NCBI RefSeq assembly: GCF_900177245.1
Contig: NZ_FXBM01000002.1
Coordinates: 1,116,001 to 1,180,000, forward strand
DNA: 64,000 bases
From: Rathayibacter oskolensis
GTDB lineage: Bacteria > Actinomycetota > Actinomycetes > Actinomycetales > Microbacteriaceae
Direction: 5' to 3'
The translations under genes and the position numbers were made by a program. Each line of letters opens with the position of its first letter. Within the stretch, counting starts at the first letter, position 1. Shown here in pieces: positions 1 through 9,194 of this stretch. Below the pieces are notes generated by a model. The model was not told the origin of the DNA, searched no databases, and saw only the letters and a list, made by a program, of their open reading frames with translations.

Positions 1-873
1 CCGGTCCATGATCTGCCCGCCCGCGTAGAACAGGGCGAAGTCGATGCCGCCCGCGATCCCGATGACGATGGCCGTCTCGGTCTCGGCCATGCCGATGCTG
101 ATCGCCCAGAGCGGGAGGATCACCGTCCGGCTCGCCCGAAGGGCGCCGATCACCGCCGCCCCCGTGCCCATCCGCGCGAGGACGCCGCGGTGCTGCCGGA
201 GGACGCGGACGAGTCCGTCGGACGGCTCCCGTGCGGGCGCCGGCGCGGCCGCACCCGGCGCGGCGGCGGCGGCGCGGCGGAGGACGGTCGCGGGATCGGG
301 GACGAGCAGGAGCACGACCACCGCGGCCACGCAGCAGACGATGTGCACCCAGAAGACGGACTCGACGGAGCCGCTGAGGTGGACGACTCCCGCCGCCAGG
401 AACGGACCGATCAGCCACCCCGCCCGGAACGCCCCCGCGAGCGCGCTCAATGCCCGCGCGCGGTGGCTGATCGGCACGAACGAGGTCATGAACGCGTGCC
501 GCGCGAGCGCGAAGACCGCCGTCGCGAGGCCGATGAGGAACACTCCGACCGTCAGCCCCACCCAGGACGTGGACAGCAGGCAGATCACGAGGCCGACGAT
601 CGACAGGCCGGAGGCGCTCAGCATTGCGCCGCGCTCGCCGATCCGCGAGACGATCCAGCCGCTCGGGATGTCGCCCGCGAGCTCGCCGATCATGATCATC
701 CCGGCGACGAGGCCCGCGAGGGCGAGGGTCGCACCGAGATCCCCCGCCGCAGCAGGGAGGAGGGGGATGATCGCGCCCTCGCCGATCGAGAAGAGCAGCG
801 TCGGCAGGAAGGTCGACAGCAGGAGCGGGCCGACGGGGAACGGGCGCTCTGCGGTGTCGGTCATCTCCTCCAT
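1..873 (-). CDS. MFS transporter, C-terminus cut by window edge
   Basis: Major facilitator superfamily permease read on the minus strand without a stop to the window edge, so the last helices are missing. The translation starts MEEMTDTAERPFPVGP and continues as hydrophobic helices with the MFS-type loop GWIVSRIGERGAML between helices 2 and 3. About 290 residues are present of an expected ~400. A second in-frame ATG at 864 is an equally possible start. It is divergent from prfB. The substrate cannot be told; the family includes drug and metabolite exporters. Confidence 0.8.
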   Translation of the reverse strand, partial: MEEMTDTAERPFPVGPLLLSTFLPTLLFSIGEGAIIPLLPAAAGDLGATLALAGLVAGMIMIGELAGDIPSGWIVSRIGERGAMLSASGLSIVGLVICLLSTSWVGLTVGVFLIGLATAVFALARHAFMTSFVPISHRARALSALAGAFRAGWLIGPFLAAGVVHLSGSVESVFWVHIVCCVAAVVVLLLVPDPATVLRRAAAAAPGAAAPAPAREPSDGLVRVLRQHRGVLARMGTGAAVIGALRASRTVILPLWAISIGMAETETAIVIGIAGGIDFALFYAGGQIMDR

Positions 874-912
874 GCTAGGTCTGCGCGGGGCGGGCTCCGC
901 GCGGGCCGCCGG

Positions 913-928
913 TAGTCTGAGGGCACCA
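913..928 (+). promoter_or_regulatory. putative -10 box, leaderless start of prfB
   Basis: TAGTCT at 913-918 lies 9 nt before the prfB ATG at 928, the TANNNT-to-start spacing that recurs upstream of many genes here. No clear -35 is visible. Inferred leaderless or near-leaderless transcript. Confidence 0.45.
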
Positions 929-2028
929 TGCTGGACAACGACTTCACCGAGCAGATCACTGCTCTCCGCTCCACCTTCACCGACATCCGCGCCGTGATCG
1001 ACGTCGACGCCCTCCGCGAGAAGATCGCCGAGCTCAGAGAGCAGGCGGGCGCTCCCGACCTGTGGGACGACACCGACGCCGCGCAGAAGATCACGAGCGC
1101 CCTGAGCCACCGGCAGTCCGAGCTGGCTCGCATCACGTCGATCGAGCGCCGCCTCGACGACCTCGAGGTGCTGGTCGAGATGGCCAACGAGGCCGAGGAC
1201 GCCGAGTCCGAGCAGGAGGCGATCGCCGAGCTCACCGCCCTGCAGAAGACGATGGGCGAGCTCGAGGTGCAGACGCTGCTCGACGGCGAGTACGACGACC
1301 GCCCGGCGGTCGTGACGATCCGCGCCGGCGCCGGGGGAGTGGACGCCTCCGACTTCGCCGAGATGCTGATGCGCATGTACCTGCGCTGGGCCGAGAAGCA
1401 CAAGTACACCGCGACCGTCATGGACGCGAGCTACGCGGAGGAGGCCGGCATCAAGTCGGCGACCTTCGAGATCGACGCGCCCTACGCCTTCGGCACGCTC
1501 TCGGTCGAGGCGGGCACGCACCGGCTGGTCCGGATGAGCCCCTTCGGCGCCGCGGGCAAGCGCCAGACCTCGTTCGCCGCGGTCGAGGTCATCCCCCTGA
1601 TGGAGGAGGCCGGCGCGGTCGAGATCCCCGACAACGACATCCGGGTCGACGTCTTCCGCTCCTCCGGGCCGGGCGGCCAGTCGGTCAACACCACCGACTC
1701 GGCGGTGCGCATCACCCACCTCCCCACGGGGACGGTCGTGTCGATGCAGAACGAGAAGAGCCAGATCCAGAACCGGGCGGCGGCCATGCGGGTCCTGCAG
1801 TCGCGGCTCCTGCTGATCCAGAAGGAGCAGGAGGCGGCGACCAAGAAGGAGCTGGCCGGGAACATCACGGCGAGCTGGGGCGATCAGATGCGCAGCTACG
1901 TGCTCGCGCCGTACCAGATGGTCAAGGACCTCCGCACCGACCACGAGGTCGGCAACCCGGCGCACGTCTTCGACGGCGACATCGACGGGTTCATCGCCGC
2001 GGGGATCCGCTGGCGCAAGTCGGCGTGA
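928..2028 (+). CDS. prfB: peptide chain release factor 2
   Basis: RF2 recognises UGA and UAA stop codons and releases the nascent peptide at the ribosome. The 366-residue product has the usual length, the catalytic GGQ loop ([19 protein letters not shown], about residue 245) and the coiled N-terminal domain. Unlike E. coli, the reading frame is continuous near codon 26: there is no in-frame UGA, so no programmed autoregulatory frameshift. It is followed by ftsE in the same direction, the usual actinobacterial order. Confidence 0.97.
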   Translation: MLDNDFTEQITALRSTFTDIRAVIDVDALREKIAELREQAGAPDLWDDTDAAQKITSALSHRQSELARITSIERRLDDLEVLVEMANEAEDAESEQEAIAELTALQKTMGELEVQTLLDGEYDDRPAVVTIRAGAGGVDASDFAEMLMRMYLRWAEKHKYTATVMDASYAEEAGIKSATFEIDAPYAFGTLSVEAGTHRLVRMSPFGAAGKRQTSFAAVEVIPLMEEAGAVEIPDNDIRVDVFRSSGPGGQSVNTTDSAVRITHLPTGTVVSMQNEKSQIQNRAAAMRVLQSRLLLIQKEQEAATKKELAGNITASWGDQMRSYVLAPYQMVKDLRTDHEVGNPAHVFDGDIDGFIAAGIRWRKSA

Positions 2029-2109
2029 CCCGCCGGCGGTCCGCCGCTCCCTGAGAGCGGTGATCGACTCGCCGCGCGCTCGCTCGGCGGTCTCGCCGAC
2101 TTCGTCGCT

Positions 2110-2125
2110 TACCCTCGGTACGACA
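2110..2125 (+). promoter_or_regulatory. putative -10 box, leaderless start of ftsE
   Basis: TACCCT at 2110-2115 sits 9 nt before the ftsE ATG, suggesting that ftsEX has its own promoter downstream of prfB. No convincing -35 element and no Shine-Dalgarno are visible. Confidence 0.4.
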
Positions 2126-3318
2126 TGATTCGCTTCGACAACGTCTCCAAGCAGTACCGGGGTGGCACGAGACCCGCCCTCAACGCCATCGATCTCGAGA
2201 TCCTCCGGGGCGAGTTCGTCTTCCTCGTCGGCGCCTCCGGCTCCGGCAAGTCGAGCTGCCTCCGGCTGATCCTCAAGGAGGAGCGGCCGTCCTCGGGCTC
2301 GATCCACGTGCTGGGGCAGAACCTCGGCAAGATCTCCAGCCGCAAGGTCCCCTACTTCCGCCGCAACATGGGCGTGGTGTTCCAGGACTTCCGGCTGCTG
2401 CCGAACAAGTCGGTGTTCGACAACGTCGCCTTCAGCCTCCAGGTGATCGGCAAGTCGAAGGGCTTCATCCAGGAGGCGGTGCCCGACACCCTGAAGATGG
2501 TCGGCCTCGCCGGCAAGGCCGCCCGCCTGCCGCACGAGCTCTCCGGAGGCGAGCAGCAGCGCGTCGCCATCGCCCGCGCCGTCGTCAACAAGCCGGCCGT
2601 GCTCCTCGCCGACGAGCCGACGGGCAACCTCGACCCCACCACCAGCGCCGGCATCATGGCGCTGCTCGAGCGGATCAACGCCGGCGGGACCACCGTCATC
2701 ATGGCGACCCACGAGGCCGGCATCGTCGACCAGATGAAGCGCCGCGTGATCGAGCTCTCGGCGGGCAGCATCGTGCGCGACGAGAGCCGGGGCGGCTACG
2801 GCCAGACCGAGAGCATCACCGTCGTGCACGACGGGGTCGTCGTCGTCGCGGCCGACGACCACGCCGTCGCCGAGCCCACGGCCGCCGTTCCCACGGCCGC
2901 CGCGGTGCCCGCTCTGATCGACGGGGAGCTCGCGCCCGTCGAGGTGCCGGAGTACGACCTCCGCCGCGCCGCCCCTCCGCTGCCGACCGCCGCCGAGGCC
3001 GCGCCCGTGAACGGAGACTCCTTCGCGCGCCCGCCCCTGCCGCAGACGTCGCCGCAGCCGCGGATCCGCGAGGGGCGCCGCTCCGCCCCTGCACCCGAGA
3101 CCCACGTCGTCCCCGCTCACCCCGCCGCGCCCGAGCCGGAGGCACCCGCCGCGCCGCGCCTCGTCGAGCTGCAGAGCCAGACCGGTCCGATCTACCTCCC
3201 CGCCGACACCGGCGCGCTCCCCGAGGAGTCGCTCGCCGCCCGTCTGGGTCTGCGCGCCCCGAAGGGCGACGGCGACGAGCCCGATGACGACCAGCAGAAC
3301 GTAGGACCGGTCAAGTGA
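2125..3318 (+). CDS. ftsE: cell division ATP-binding protein FtsE with long C-terminal extension
   Basis: ATPase subunit of the FtsEX complex, which controls peptidoglycan hydrolases at the division site. Walker A is GASGSGKSS (about residues 37-45), the ABC signature [15 protein letters not shown] (about 138-152) and Walker [11 protein letters not shown]. The ABC domain ends near residue 230; the protein is 397 residues, so about 165 residues of Pro/Ala/Glu-rich, low-complexity sequence follow. FtsE proteins are normally about 230 residues. The end overlaps ftsX by 4 bp. Confidence 0.95.
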   Translation: MIRFDNVSKQYRGGTRPALNAIDLEILRGEFVFLVGASGSGKSSCLRLILKEERPSSGSIHVLGQNLGKISSRKVPYFRRNMGVVFQDFRLLPNKSVFDNVAFSLQVIGKSKGFIQEAVPDTLKMVGLAGKAARLPHELSGGEQQRVAIARAVVNKPAVLLADEPTGNLDPTTSAGIMALLERINAGGTTVIMATHEAGIVDQMKRRVIELSAGSIVRDESRGGYGQTESITVVHDGVVVVAADDHAVAEPTAAVPTAAAVPALIDGELAPVEVPEYDLRRAAPPLPTAAEAAPVNGDSFARPPLPQTSPQPRIREGRRSAPAPETHVVPAHPAAPEPEAPAAPRLVELQSQTGPIYLPADTGALPEESLAARLGLRAPKGDGDEPDDDQQNVGPVK

Positions 3319-4229
3319 GATTCGCACTCATCTGGTCGGAGGTCTCGAGCGGCCTCCGACGCAACGTCTCGATGGTCGTCTCGGTGATCCTCGTGACCTT
3401 CATCTCGCTCACCTTCGTCGGCACGGCGATCCTGCTGCAGATGCAGATCGGCCAGATGAAGAACTTCTGGTACGACAAGGCGCAGGTCGCGGTCTACATG
3501 TGCACCGCCACCTCGGGCGGTTCGAACTGCAGCGGCACCGATGCGACCCAGGAGCAGATCGACGCGGTCGAGACGCAGCTGAGCGGAGCCACGCTCGCCC
3601 CGTACATCGACGAGTCCTACTTCGAGGACCACGACCAGGCGTACGCGAACTTCCAGCAGCAGTTCGCGGGCAACCCGGTGGCCGAGTACGTGACCCCGGA
3701 TCTGCTGAACCAGACCTTCTGGATCAACCTCGAGGACCCGACGCAGTCCGACGTCATCGTCGAGAGCCTGTCGAGCGTCTCGGGGGTCGAGAGCGTCACC
3801 GATCAGCGCCAGTACCTCGACCAGATCTTCTCGATCCTGAACGCGGCGAGCTACACCGCGATCGGCATCGCGGTGCTCATGCTCGTGGCGGCCGTGCTCC
3901 TGATCGCCACGACGATCCGATTGTCGGCGTTCTCGAGACGACGGGAGCTGGGCATCATGCGGCTCGTGGGAGCGTCGAACCGCTTCATCCAGACCCCGTT
4001 CATCCTCGAGGGCGTCTTCGCGGCGCTGCTCGGCTCGATCCTCGCCGGGGTCGCGGTGGTCGCGATCGTCCAGTTCTTCGTGCAGGGCTTCCTGGCCTAC
4101 CGGATCCCGCTGACCTCGTTCGTGGGACTCGACGACGCGCTGATCGTCTTCCCGATCCTCGTCGTGGTCGGCATCGTGCTGGCGGCCGTCTCGGCGAACG
4201 TCGCGATCGCGAGATACCTGCGGGTCTGA
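3315..4229 (+). CDS. ftsX: cell division permease FtsX
   Basis: Membrane partner of FtsE. The 304-residue protein has the FtsX plan: an N-terminal membrane segment (about residues 20-45), an extracellular domain containing a Cys pair ([14 protein letters not shown]), then three membrane segments in the C-terminal FtsX domain with [19 protein letters not shown]. It starts with the ATG that overlaps the ftsE stop (ATGA-type coupling is replaced here by GTGA: start GTG at 3315). It transmits FtsE ATPase activity to cell-wall hydrolases; which hydrolase is not visible here. Confidence 0.95.
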   Translation: MRFALIWSEVSSGLRRNVSMVVSVILVTFISLTFVGTAILLQMQIGQMKNFWYDKAQVAVYMCTATSGGSNCSGTDATQEQIDAVETQLSGATLAPYIDESYFEDHDQAYANFQQQFAGNPVAEYVTPDLLNQTFWINLEDPTQSDVIVESLSSVSGVESVTDQRQYLDQIFSILNAASYTAIGIAVLMLVAAVLLIATTIRLSAFSRRRELGIMRLVGASNRFIQTPFILEGVFAALLGSILAGVAVVAIVQFFVQGFLAYRIPLTSFVGLDDALIVFPILVVVGIVLAAVSANVAIARYLRV

Positions 4230-4268
4230 TCCCCGAGCATCCGGCGGCTCCTCCGCCGCGAGCGGTCG

Positions 4269-4305
4269 TATACTGGTGGGCTGCCCCGGATCGGGGCGGC
4301 CCACC
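4269..4305 (+). promoter_or_regulatory. -10 box and long hairpin upstream of smpB
   Basis: TATACT at 4269-4274 is a good -10 element. It is followed at once by an inverted repeat: GGTGGGC (4275-4281) pairs with GCCCACC (4299-4305), with an inner GCCCC/GGGGC pair. The repeat begins at or just before the expected start of transcription, so it may be an operator or a 5' leader hairpin of smpB. Function unknown. Confidence 0.5.
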
Positions 4306-4328
4306 ATCGCTCTCGGAGAGGAGCCGCC

Positions 4329-4805
4329 GTGCCCAGGGAACAGGGACAGAAGGTCGTCGCGACCAACCGCAAGGCGCGCCACGACTACCTCATCGAGGAC
4401 ACCTACGAGGCGGGTCTCGTGCTGACGGGGACCGAGGTCAAGTCGCTCCGCGCGGGCCGTGCCTCGCTGGTCGACGGCTACGCGTTCGTCGACGGCGGCG
4501 AGGCCTGGCTCGACGCCGTGCACATCAACGAGTGGGCCCAGGGCACGTGGACGAACCACCCGCCGCGCCGCAAGCGCAAGCTCCTCCTCCACAAGGCCCA
4601 GATCCTGAAGATCCACAACAAGGTGAAGGAGGGCGGGTACACCCTCATCCCGCTCTCGCTCTACTTCAGCGACGGCAAGGCCAAGGTCGAGCTCGCGGTG
4701 GCGAAGGGCAAGAAGGACTACGACAAGCGCCAGGTGCTCCGCGAGCGCCAGGATCGCCGCGAGGCCGATCGCGCGATGGCGACCCGCCGCCGACTCGGCG
4801 ACTAG
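4329..4805 (+). CDS. smpB: SsrA-binding protein SmpB
   Basis: RNA-binding partner of tmRNA in trans-translation ribosome rescue. 158 residues, typical length. Diagnostic sequences are [20 protein letters not shown] near the N-terminus, [10 protein letters not shown], and the basic C-terminal tail with [14 protein letters not shown] that occupies the mRNA channel. The GTG start is preceded by GGAGAGGAG. The tmRNA gene lies 1.6 kb downstream, with one transporter gene between. Confidence 0.97.
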   Translation: MPREQGQKVVATNRKARHDYLIEDTYEAGLVLTGTEVKSLRAGRASLVDGYAFVDGGEAWLDAVHINEWAQGTWTNHPPRRKRKLLLHKAQILKIHNKVKEGGYTLIPLSLYFSDGKAKVELAVAKGKKDYDKRQVLRERQDRREADRAMATRRRLGD

Positions 4806-4825
4806 CGGCTGCCAGACTGGACGGC

Positions 4826-6304
4826 GTGACGCCCCCCGAGATGCCCACCGCCGCACCGCGAACCGCCGCCGAGGAGAAGACCCGCTGGCGCGCCTTCGCC
4901 GTCGCGGTCGGAGTCGCCGCGATCACGATCCTCGATCTCTCGAAGGTCAACGTGGGCCTCCCCTCGATCGAGAAGTCGCTGTCGGCCGATCCGAGCCAGC
5001 TGCAGCTGATCGTCGCGGGCTACGCGCTCGCCTTCGGCCTCGCCCTCGTCCCCTCGGGGAGGCTGGGCGACATCCGCTCGCGGAGGCTGCTGTTCCTGAT
5101 CGGCCTCTCGGCGTTCACGCTCACGAGCCTCCTCTGCGCCGTCGCGCCCAGCATCGAGCTGCTGGTGGTCGCGCGGTTCCTCCAGGGGGTCGCCGCCGGC
5201 ATCCAGATGCCGCAGGTCCTCGGTCTGGTGCAGCAGATGTTCACCGGGGCGGAGCGGGCCCGCGCGTTCGGGGTGTTCGGAGCGGTGATCGGCCTCTCGA
5301 CCGCGTTCGGGCCGACCCTGGGCGGGCTGCTGATCGCGATCGGCGGCGACGTGGACGGCTGGCGCCTCCTGTTCTGGATGAACATCCCGCTCGGTATCGC
5401 GGCGCTGGTCTTCGCCTGGCGGCTCCTCCCTCGCACGACGCGCGAGCCCGGTGCCGACACCTCGCTCGATCCGGTCGGCCTGCTCCTCCTCGGCGTCGCG
5501 ATCTTCGCGTTCATGCTGCCGTTCCTGCTGACGACCGGCAGCTCGTCGGACTCGCCGTTCCGCTGGTTCTGGCTGCTGCTGGCGGTGGCCGCCGCCGTTG
5601 TCTTCGTGCGCTGGGAAGCGCGCTACGCGGGCGAGGGCCGCACTCCCGTCATCGACTTCCGCATCTTCCGCACCAGCTCCTACCGCAACGGGATCCTGGT
5701 GGCCACGTCGTACTTCGCGGCCATCCCGGCCACCTTCCTGCTCACGACCCTCTTCCTCCAGCAGGGTCTCGGCCTGGCCCCCGTCTTCGCGGGCATGGTG
5801 AGCATCCCGTTCGCACTGACCTCGGCCGTGACCGCCTGGTACGGCGGCAAGCTCGTCCAGACCTACGGGCGTGCGCTGGTGGTGCTGGGCATCGTGCTCG
5901 TCGTGATCGGCTTCACCCTGGTGCTCCTGGCCGCCGAGCTCCTCCCGGCCGAGACGGCCGCCTACGGCATGGGGGCGGCGATGCTCGTCGCGGGCGCGGG
6001 CGGCGGCTTCGTCGTCTCGCCCAACCAGACCCTGACGCTCGCCGAGATCTCGCCCGAGCAGGGCGGAGTCGCGGGCTCGGTCGGACAGCTCGGCCAGCGA
6101 GTCGGGACGGCCGTCGGGACGGCGTGCGCCTCCGCCGTCTTCTTCGCCACGCTCGCGAGCGAGCAGGGGATGGCCGAGGGGCTCGACAGCTACCACGACG
6201 CGTTCCGCAACGGCTACTTCGTGACCCTCGGGCTGATCGCGCTGGCCCTGGTGCTCGGACTGCTCGACCTGCGCAAGCGGAAGGCCGCGGAGGCGCTAAA
6301 CTAG
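4826..6304 (+). CDS. MFS transporter, DHA2-like drug exporter
   Basis: About 492 residues from a GTG start at 4826 (alternative ATG at 4841). Multiple hydrophobic segments, with motif A-like SGRLGDIRSRRLLF after helix 2 and the motif C-like stretch GAVIGLSTAFGPTLGGLL near helix 5, which is typical of proton-driven antiporters of the EmrB/QacA type with 14 helices. It sits between smpB and ssrA, so it is likely an insertion into a usually conserved pair. The substrate is unknown. Confidence 0.88.
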   Translation: MTPPEMPTAAPRTAAEEKTRWRAFAVAVGVAAITILDLSKVNVGLPSIEKSLSADPSQLQLIVAGYALAFGLALVPSGRLGDIRSRRLLFLIGLSAFTLTSLLCAVAPSIELLVVARFLQGVAAGIQMPQVLGLVQQMFTGAERARAFGVFGAVIGLSTAFGPTLGGLLIAIGGDVDGWRLLFWMNIPLGIAALVFAWRLLPRTTREPGADTSLDPVGLLLLGVAIFAFMLPFLLTTGSSSDSPFRWFWLLLAVAAAVVFVRWEARYAGEGRTPVIDFRIFRTSSYRNGILVATSYFAAIPATFLLTTLFLQQGLGLAPVFAGMVSIPFALTSAVTAWYGGKLVQTYGRALVVLGIVLVVIGFTLVLLAAELLPAETAAYGMGAAMLVAGAGGGFVVSPNQTLTLAEISPEQGGVAGSVGQLGQRVGTAVGTACASAVFFATLASEQGMAEGLDSYHDAFRNGYFVTLGLIALALVLGLLDLRKRKAAEALN

Positions 6305-6384
6305 CGGGACAACTCCACAGTGTGCGACGACGACCCACTCCTGCCGACCTGAGATCCTCGAGATCGAGATCGGCGAGTGCTCGC

Positions 6385-6757
6385 GGGGATGATCGGTTTC
6401 GACATTGCCTGCGAAACTGCGAGAAGCGGGTCGAGGATCCAGGGTTATCTCGTTAACGATCTCTGGAAAACACAGGTGCCGAACAGAAGCGCACCGACTT
6501 CGCTCTCGCTGCCTAAGCCAGAGTAGATAGTCCGTCAGCCCGTGGGTGCGTCCTCGCCCCGGATCCTGGCGTCATCTAGAGGACTTGCTGCGTCGTTACG
6601 CCTGAGGGCGACGCGGGACTTGCACTCGGGCTGGGCCCGTCGACCGATGCGCCGGTGGTAACGGTCGGGGCCGAGTAGAACGCATTCATCGGCTACACCC
6701 GTAGAAGGCGCAGAATCACAGCGATGGACGGGGGTTCGATTCCCCCCATCTCCACCA
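6385..6757 (+). ncRNA. ssrA: transfer-messenger RNA (tmRNA)
   Basis: The 5' end GGGGATGATCGGTTTCGAC is the tmRNA signature. The first 7 bases pair with CATCTCC before the encoded terminal ACCA at 6754-6757, and the T-arm reads GGGGGTTCGATTCCCC. The tag reading frame runs 6478-6516: GCC resume codon, then peptide AEQKRTDFALAA and stop TAA. The ALAA end is the usual protease-recognition tail. Works with SmpB to free stalled ribosomes and tag the products. A TAAACT box at 6297-6302 could drive it. Confidence 0.97.
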
Positions 6758-6790
6758 TCGGTCGTCGTCGCACACCTGGAGCTCCTGCCC

Positions 6791-7435
6791 TCACACCGCT
6801 CGCACGTCGAGCTGGCGCACGCGCCCGTACAGGATCATGAGGGCGACGCGGTCCTCCTCGCTCGTGGCCGGCCCGGTGAGCGCCGCGGCCGGTGCCCACG
6901 ACCGGTAGAGGACGTCCTCGGTGAGCACCGCCGCCGCGGCGATCGCCGGATAGTGCGCGTGCGGGTGGACCGGCAGCTCGATGAAGGCGTCCGGCAGGAG
7001 CCGGGAGAGCACCGTCACGACGGCGCGGAGGCGCTCCGATCGCTCGACGTCCACCGTCAGCGTCACCGCGTTCATCGCCGCGAGCGCCGCAGCGAGGTTC
7101 TCGACCGCGTGCTCGTCGTCGCACTCCTCCGTGACGAGGAGGGAGACGATCCCCCGGGGCTTCAGCCAGCCGAGGGTCGCCGCCTCGGCGTCGCCGTCGA
7201 CCGAGAGCACCCGGTCGGAGGCGATCGCGTAGTCGCGGAGCAGGCGCGACCAGCGGGCGGGGGAGTCGTCGCCCTGGGGCGCGGACTCGCGGGCCAGCTC
7301 GTCCGCCGCGGCGAGCAGCGCGGTCTGGTGCCGGATGCGCGCGAACAGCGTGTCCGCAGGAGCGAAGACCCGCTCAGCGGTGGTCGGCCGTGCGTGGTCC
7401 GCCCGGCGGACGTCTGCGGGGTGCTGCTCGTGCAT
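6791..7435 (-). CDS. hypothetical protein, 214 residues
   Basis: Not recognised. Soluble protein with no signal peptide or membrane segment, Ala/Leu/Val-rich, ending RQLDVRAV. The stop is about 34 bp beyond the 3' end of ssrA, and the gene converges on it. GC-rich third positions and the lack of a better frame on the other strand support coding. The central part (KPRGIVSLLVTEE, then EDRVALMILYG) recalls alpha/beta folds but not enough to assign. Possible promoter: TTGACA on the minus strand at 7530-7525. Confidence 0.6.
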   Translation of the reverse strand: MHEQHPADVRRADHARPTTAERVFAPADTLFARIRHQTALLAAADELARESAPQGDDSPARWSRLLRDYAIASDRVLSVDGDAEAATLGWLKPRGIVSLLVTEECDDEHAVENLAAALAAMNAVTLTVDVERSERLRAVVTVLSRLLPDAFIELPVHPHAHYPAIAAAAVLTEDVLYRSWAPAAALTGPATSEEDRVALMILYGRVRQLDVRAV

Positions 7436-7566
7436 CTACGACTCCTGCGTCGCTCTCTCGCGGCGCCCCCCGGGGCCGTTCGTGGTTCGTCGGTGGACAC
7501 ACTGTGCGCTCTGGTCCTGCGGGCTGTCAACGCCATGGATCCGTCGATTCACGACGGGCGGGGTCG

Positions 7567-8055
7567 TCAGCGGGCGGCGCCGAAGAGGCTCCCCGCGGCC
7601 GCACCGGTCGTCGGATCGAAGACCGCGCAGAAGATCGTGCGATCGCCGTTCCTCCAGCTCACCTCGGAGGGGACGAAGCTGCGGTACTCCAGAGCGGAGT
7701 CCCCGTAGGCGATGCCGATGGTCGGCGGGAACTCGGGCTCGCACGACGCCTCCGCCTGGGCGAGGAGCGTGTTCTCGCTCGTGTAGTCCTCACCAGGCTG
7801 GGCGAAGGCGTGGAAGATCTCGAGGTCGTGCGCCTCGGCGCAGGGGACGAGGTCGACATCGGCGACGCGGTCGTCGTCGGGCTCGAGGAAGCAGTCGCCC
7901 TTGCGGACCGAGAACGGGTCTCCGGTGCCCGCCGTGACGACCGCGCCGCTCTCGTCGCGGACCGCCTCGGGAGCGTCGGAGCCGACGACGGAGGAGCAGG
8001 CGGCGAGGGGCAGCGCGAGGGCGACGGCGGCGAGGATCGCGCCTCGCCGCCTCAT
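7567..8055 (-). CDS. lipoprotein with septum-formation-like domain
   Basis: 162 residues. MRRRGAILAAVALALPLAACSS is a lipoprotein signal with lipobox LAAC (Cys about residue 20), so the mature protein is expected on the outer face of the membrane. The mature part has GDCF, VPCAEAHDLEIFHAF and a later Cys in EASCEPEF, a pattern of the actinobacterial Septum_form domain family, whose function is poorly defined. The ATG overlaps the hisN stop (ATGA), so it is probably co-transcribed with hisN. Confidence 0.82.
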   Translation of the reverse strand: MRRRGAILAAVALALPLAACSSVVGSDAPEAVRDESGAVVTAGTGDPFSVRKGDCFLEPDDDRVADVDLVPCAEAHDLEIFHAFAQPGEDYTSENTLLAQAEASCEPEFPPTIGIAYGDSALEYRSFVPSEVSWRNGDRTIFCAVFDPTTGAAAGSLFGAAR

Positions 8056-8903
8056 CGTGCCGCCACGATCGCCAGCACGTCGTCGTGCAGGACGCCGTTG
8101 GTGGCGAGGGCGCTGCCGTGCCAGGGGCCCGATTCACCGTCGACGGAGGTGAACCGGCCGCCCGCCTCCTCGATGATCGGCACCAGCGCGGCGAGGTCGT
8201 AGGGCTTCACGTCGAACTCGCCCGCGCCGTCGATCAGCCCCTCGGCGACCAGCATGTAGGCCCAGGCGTCGCCGTACGCGCGATCGCGGAAGACCGTGCG
8301 GGCTAGGTCGAGGAGCTGGTCGAGACGGCCCGCTCCGTCCCACTGCTGGATGCTGTTGTAGCTGAAGGTCGCGTCGGTGAGGTCGGCGACCTGCGAGACG
8401 CGGATGCGGCGCGGCTCCTCGCCGGCGGGCGCGGCCAGGACGCCGCGCAGCTCCTCCGGCAGCTCGATGCGGCCGACGGCGCCGGCGCTCTCGTCGACCC
8501 AGGCGCCGAAGCCCTTCGCGGCCCACCAGCGCTTGCCGAGCGCGGGCGCCGAGACCACGCCGACGACCGGCACCCCGTCGACGGCGAGCGCGATCAGGGT
8601 GGCCCAGATCGGGACTCCGCGCAGGAAGTGCGCGGTGCCGTCGATCGGGTCGAGGATCCACTGCCGCGACGAGTCGCCGGAGGTCCCGAGCTCCTCGCCG
8701 AGGATCGAGTCTCCCGGCCGCTCCGAGGCGAGGATGCCGCGGATCGCCTCCTCGACCGCGCGGTCGGCGTCGGTGACCGGCGTCCGATCGGGCTTCGTCG
8801 TGACGACGAGGTCGATCGCGAGGAACCGCTCGCGCGAGATCCCGTCGGCGGCGTCGGCGAGGCGGAGGGCGAGGCGGAGGTCGTCGTCGAGGCTCGGGGT
8901 CAC
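8052..8903 (-). CDS. hisN: histidinol-phosphatase, inositol monophosphatase family
   Basis: Likely dephosphorylates histidinol phosphate, the eighth step of histidine synthesis. The metal-binding motifs are LGEELG (about residue 75), WILDPIDGTAHFL (about 93-105) and GDAWAYMLVAEGLIDG in the C-terminal half. Start chosen at GTG 8903 (VTPSLDDDLR), because a TATCGT -10 box ends 6 nt upstream; a longer in-frame start at 8993 would cover that box. Inositol or other sugar phosphates remain possible substrates. Confidence 0.85.
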   Translation of the reverse strand: MTPSLDDDLRLALRLADAADGISRERFLAIDLVVTTKPDRTPVTDADRAVEEAIRGILASERPGDSILGEELGTSGDSSRQWILDPIDGTAHFLRGVPIWATLIALAVDGVPVVGVVSAPALGKRWWAAKGFGAWVDESAGAVGRIELPEELRGVLAAPAGEEPRRIRVSQVADLTDATFSYNSIQQWDGAGRLDQLLDLARTVFRDRAYGDAWAYMLVAEGLIDGAGEFDVKPYDLAALVPIIEEAGGRFTSVDGESGPWHGSALATNGVLHDDVLAIVAAR

Positions 8904-8915
8904 GGCTCCACGATA
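8904..8915 (-). promoter_or_regulatory. putative -10 box of hisN, leaderless start
   Basis: TATCGT on the minus strand (8915-8910) ends 6 nt before GTG at 8903. It decides the start of hisN and implies a leaderless mRNA. Confidence 0.45.
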
Positions 8916-8940
8916 CTGAGGGACCTCGGTCGGCGCCGAT

Positions 8941-8971
8941 TTGACGAGCGGGGGGTCGTGACTGCTAGTGT
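8941..8971 (+). promoter_or_regulatory. putative promoter of tRNA-Lys
   Basis: TTGACG (8941-8946) and TAGTGT (8966-8971), 19 bp apart, upstream of tRNA-Lys at 9025. The spacer is 2 bp longer than usual. Confidence 0.45.
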
Positions 8972-9024
8972 GATCCCTCGGTTCGGCACGCACGATTCGC
9001 CGTCCACGGTGCTCAGAGCACCAT

Positions 9025-9097
9025 GCACCTCTAGCTCAATCGGCAGAGCAACTGACTCTTAATCAGTGGGTTCTCGGTTCAAGTCCGAGGGGGTGCA
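9025..9097 (+). tRNA. tRNA-Lys (anticodon CTT)
   Basis: 73 nt cloverleaf. Acceptor strand GCACCTC pairs with GGGGTGC, the anticodon arm CTGACTCTTAATCAG shows CTT, and the T-arm is CTCGGTTCAAGTCCGAG. The 3' CCA is not encoded. Confidence 0.96.
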
Positions 9098-9102
9098 CCC
9101 TC

Positions 9103-9144
9103 CGAAACGCTCGCCCCGGCATCATCGCCGAGACGAGCGTTTCG
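9103..9144 (+). terminator. hairpin terminator after tRNA-Lys
   Basis: CGAAACGCTCG (9103-9113) is the reverse complement of CGAGCGTTTCG (9134-9144), giving an 11-bp stem. T-rich sequence follows (TCGTTC). It separates the tRNA from mscS. Confidence 0.7.
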
Positions 9145-9194
9145 TCGTTCAGCGTCGAGCAGCCCGCTGAACGACCTGCAACGAAAGGCTCTCC

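Noticed and set aside
928-1010. Programmed frameshift in prfB
   Set aside because: Looked for the in-frame UGA near codon 26; the frame is open throughout.
3192-4856. 554-codon minus-strand frame across ftsX and smpB
   Set aside because: Arg/Asp/Glu-rich shadow of genuine plus-strand genes; no motif, and the true genes are certain.
6791-7435. Aldehyde-dehydrogenase or PutA-like fragment
   Set aside because: The resemblance is vague, with no catalytic Cys or NAD motif; left as hypothetical.
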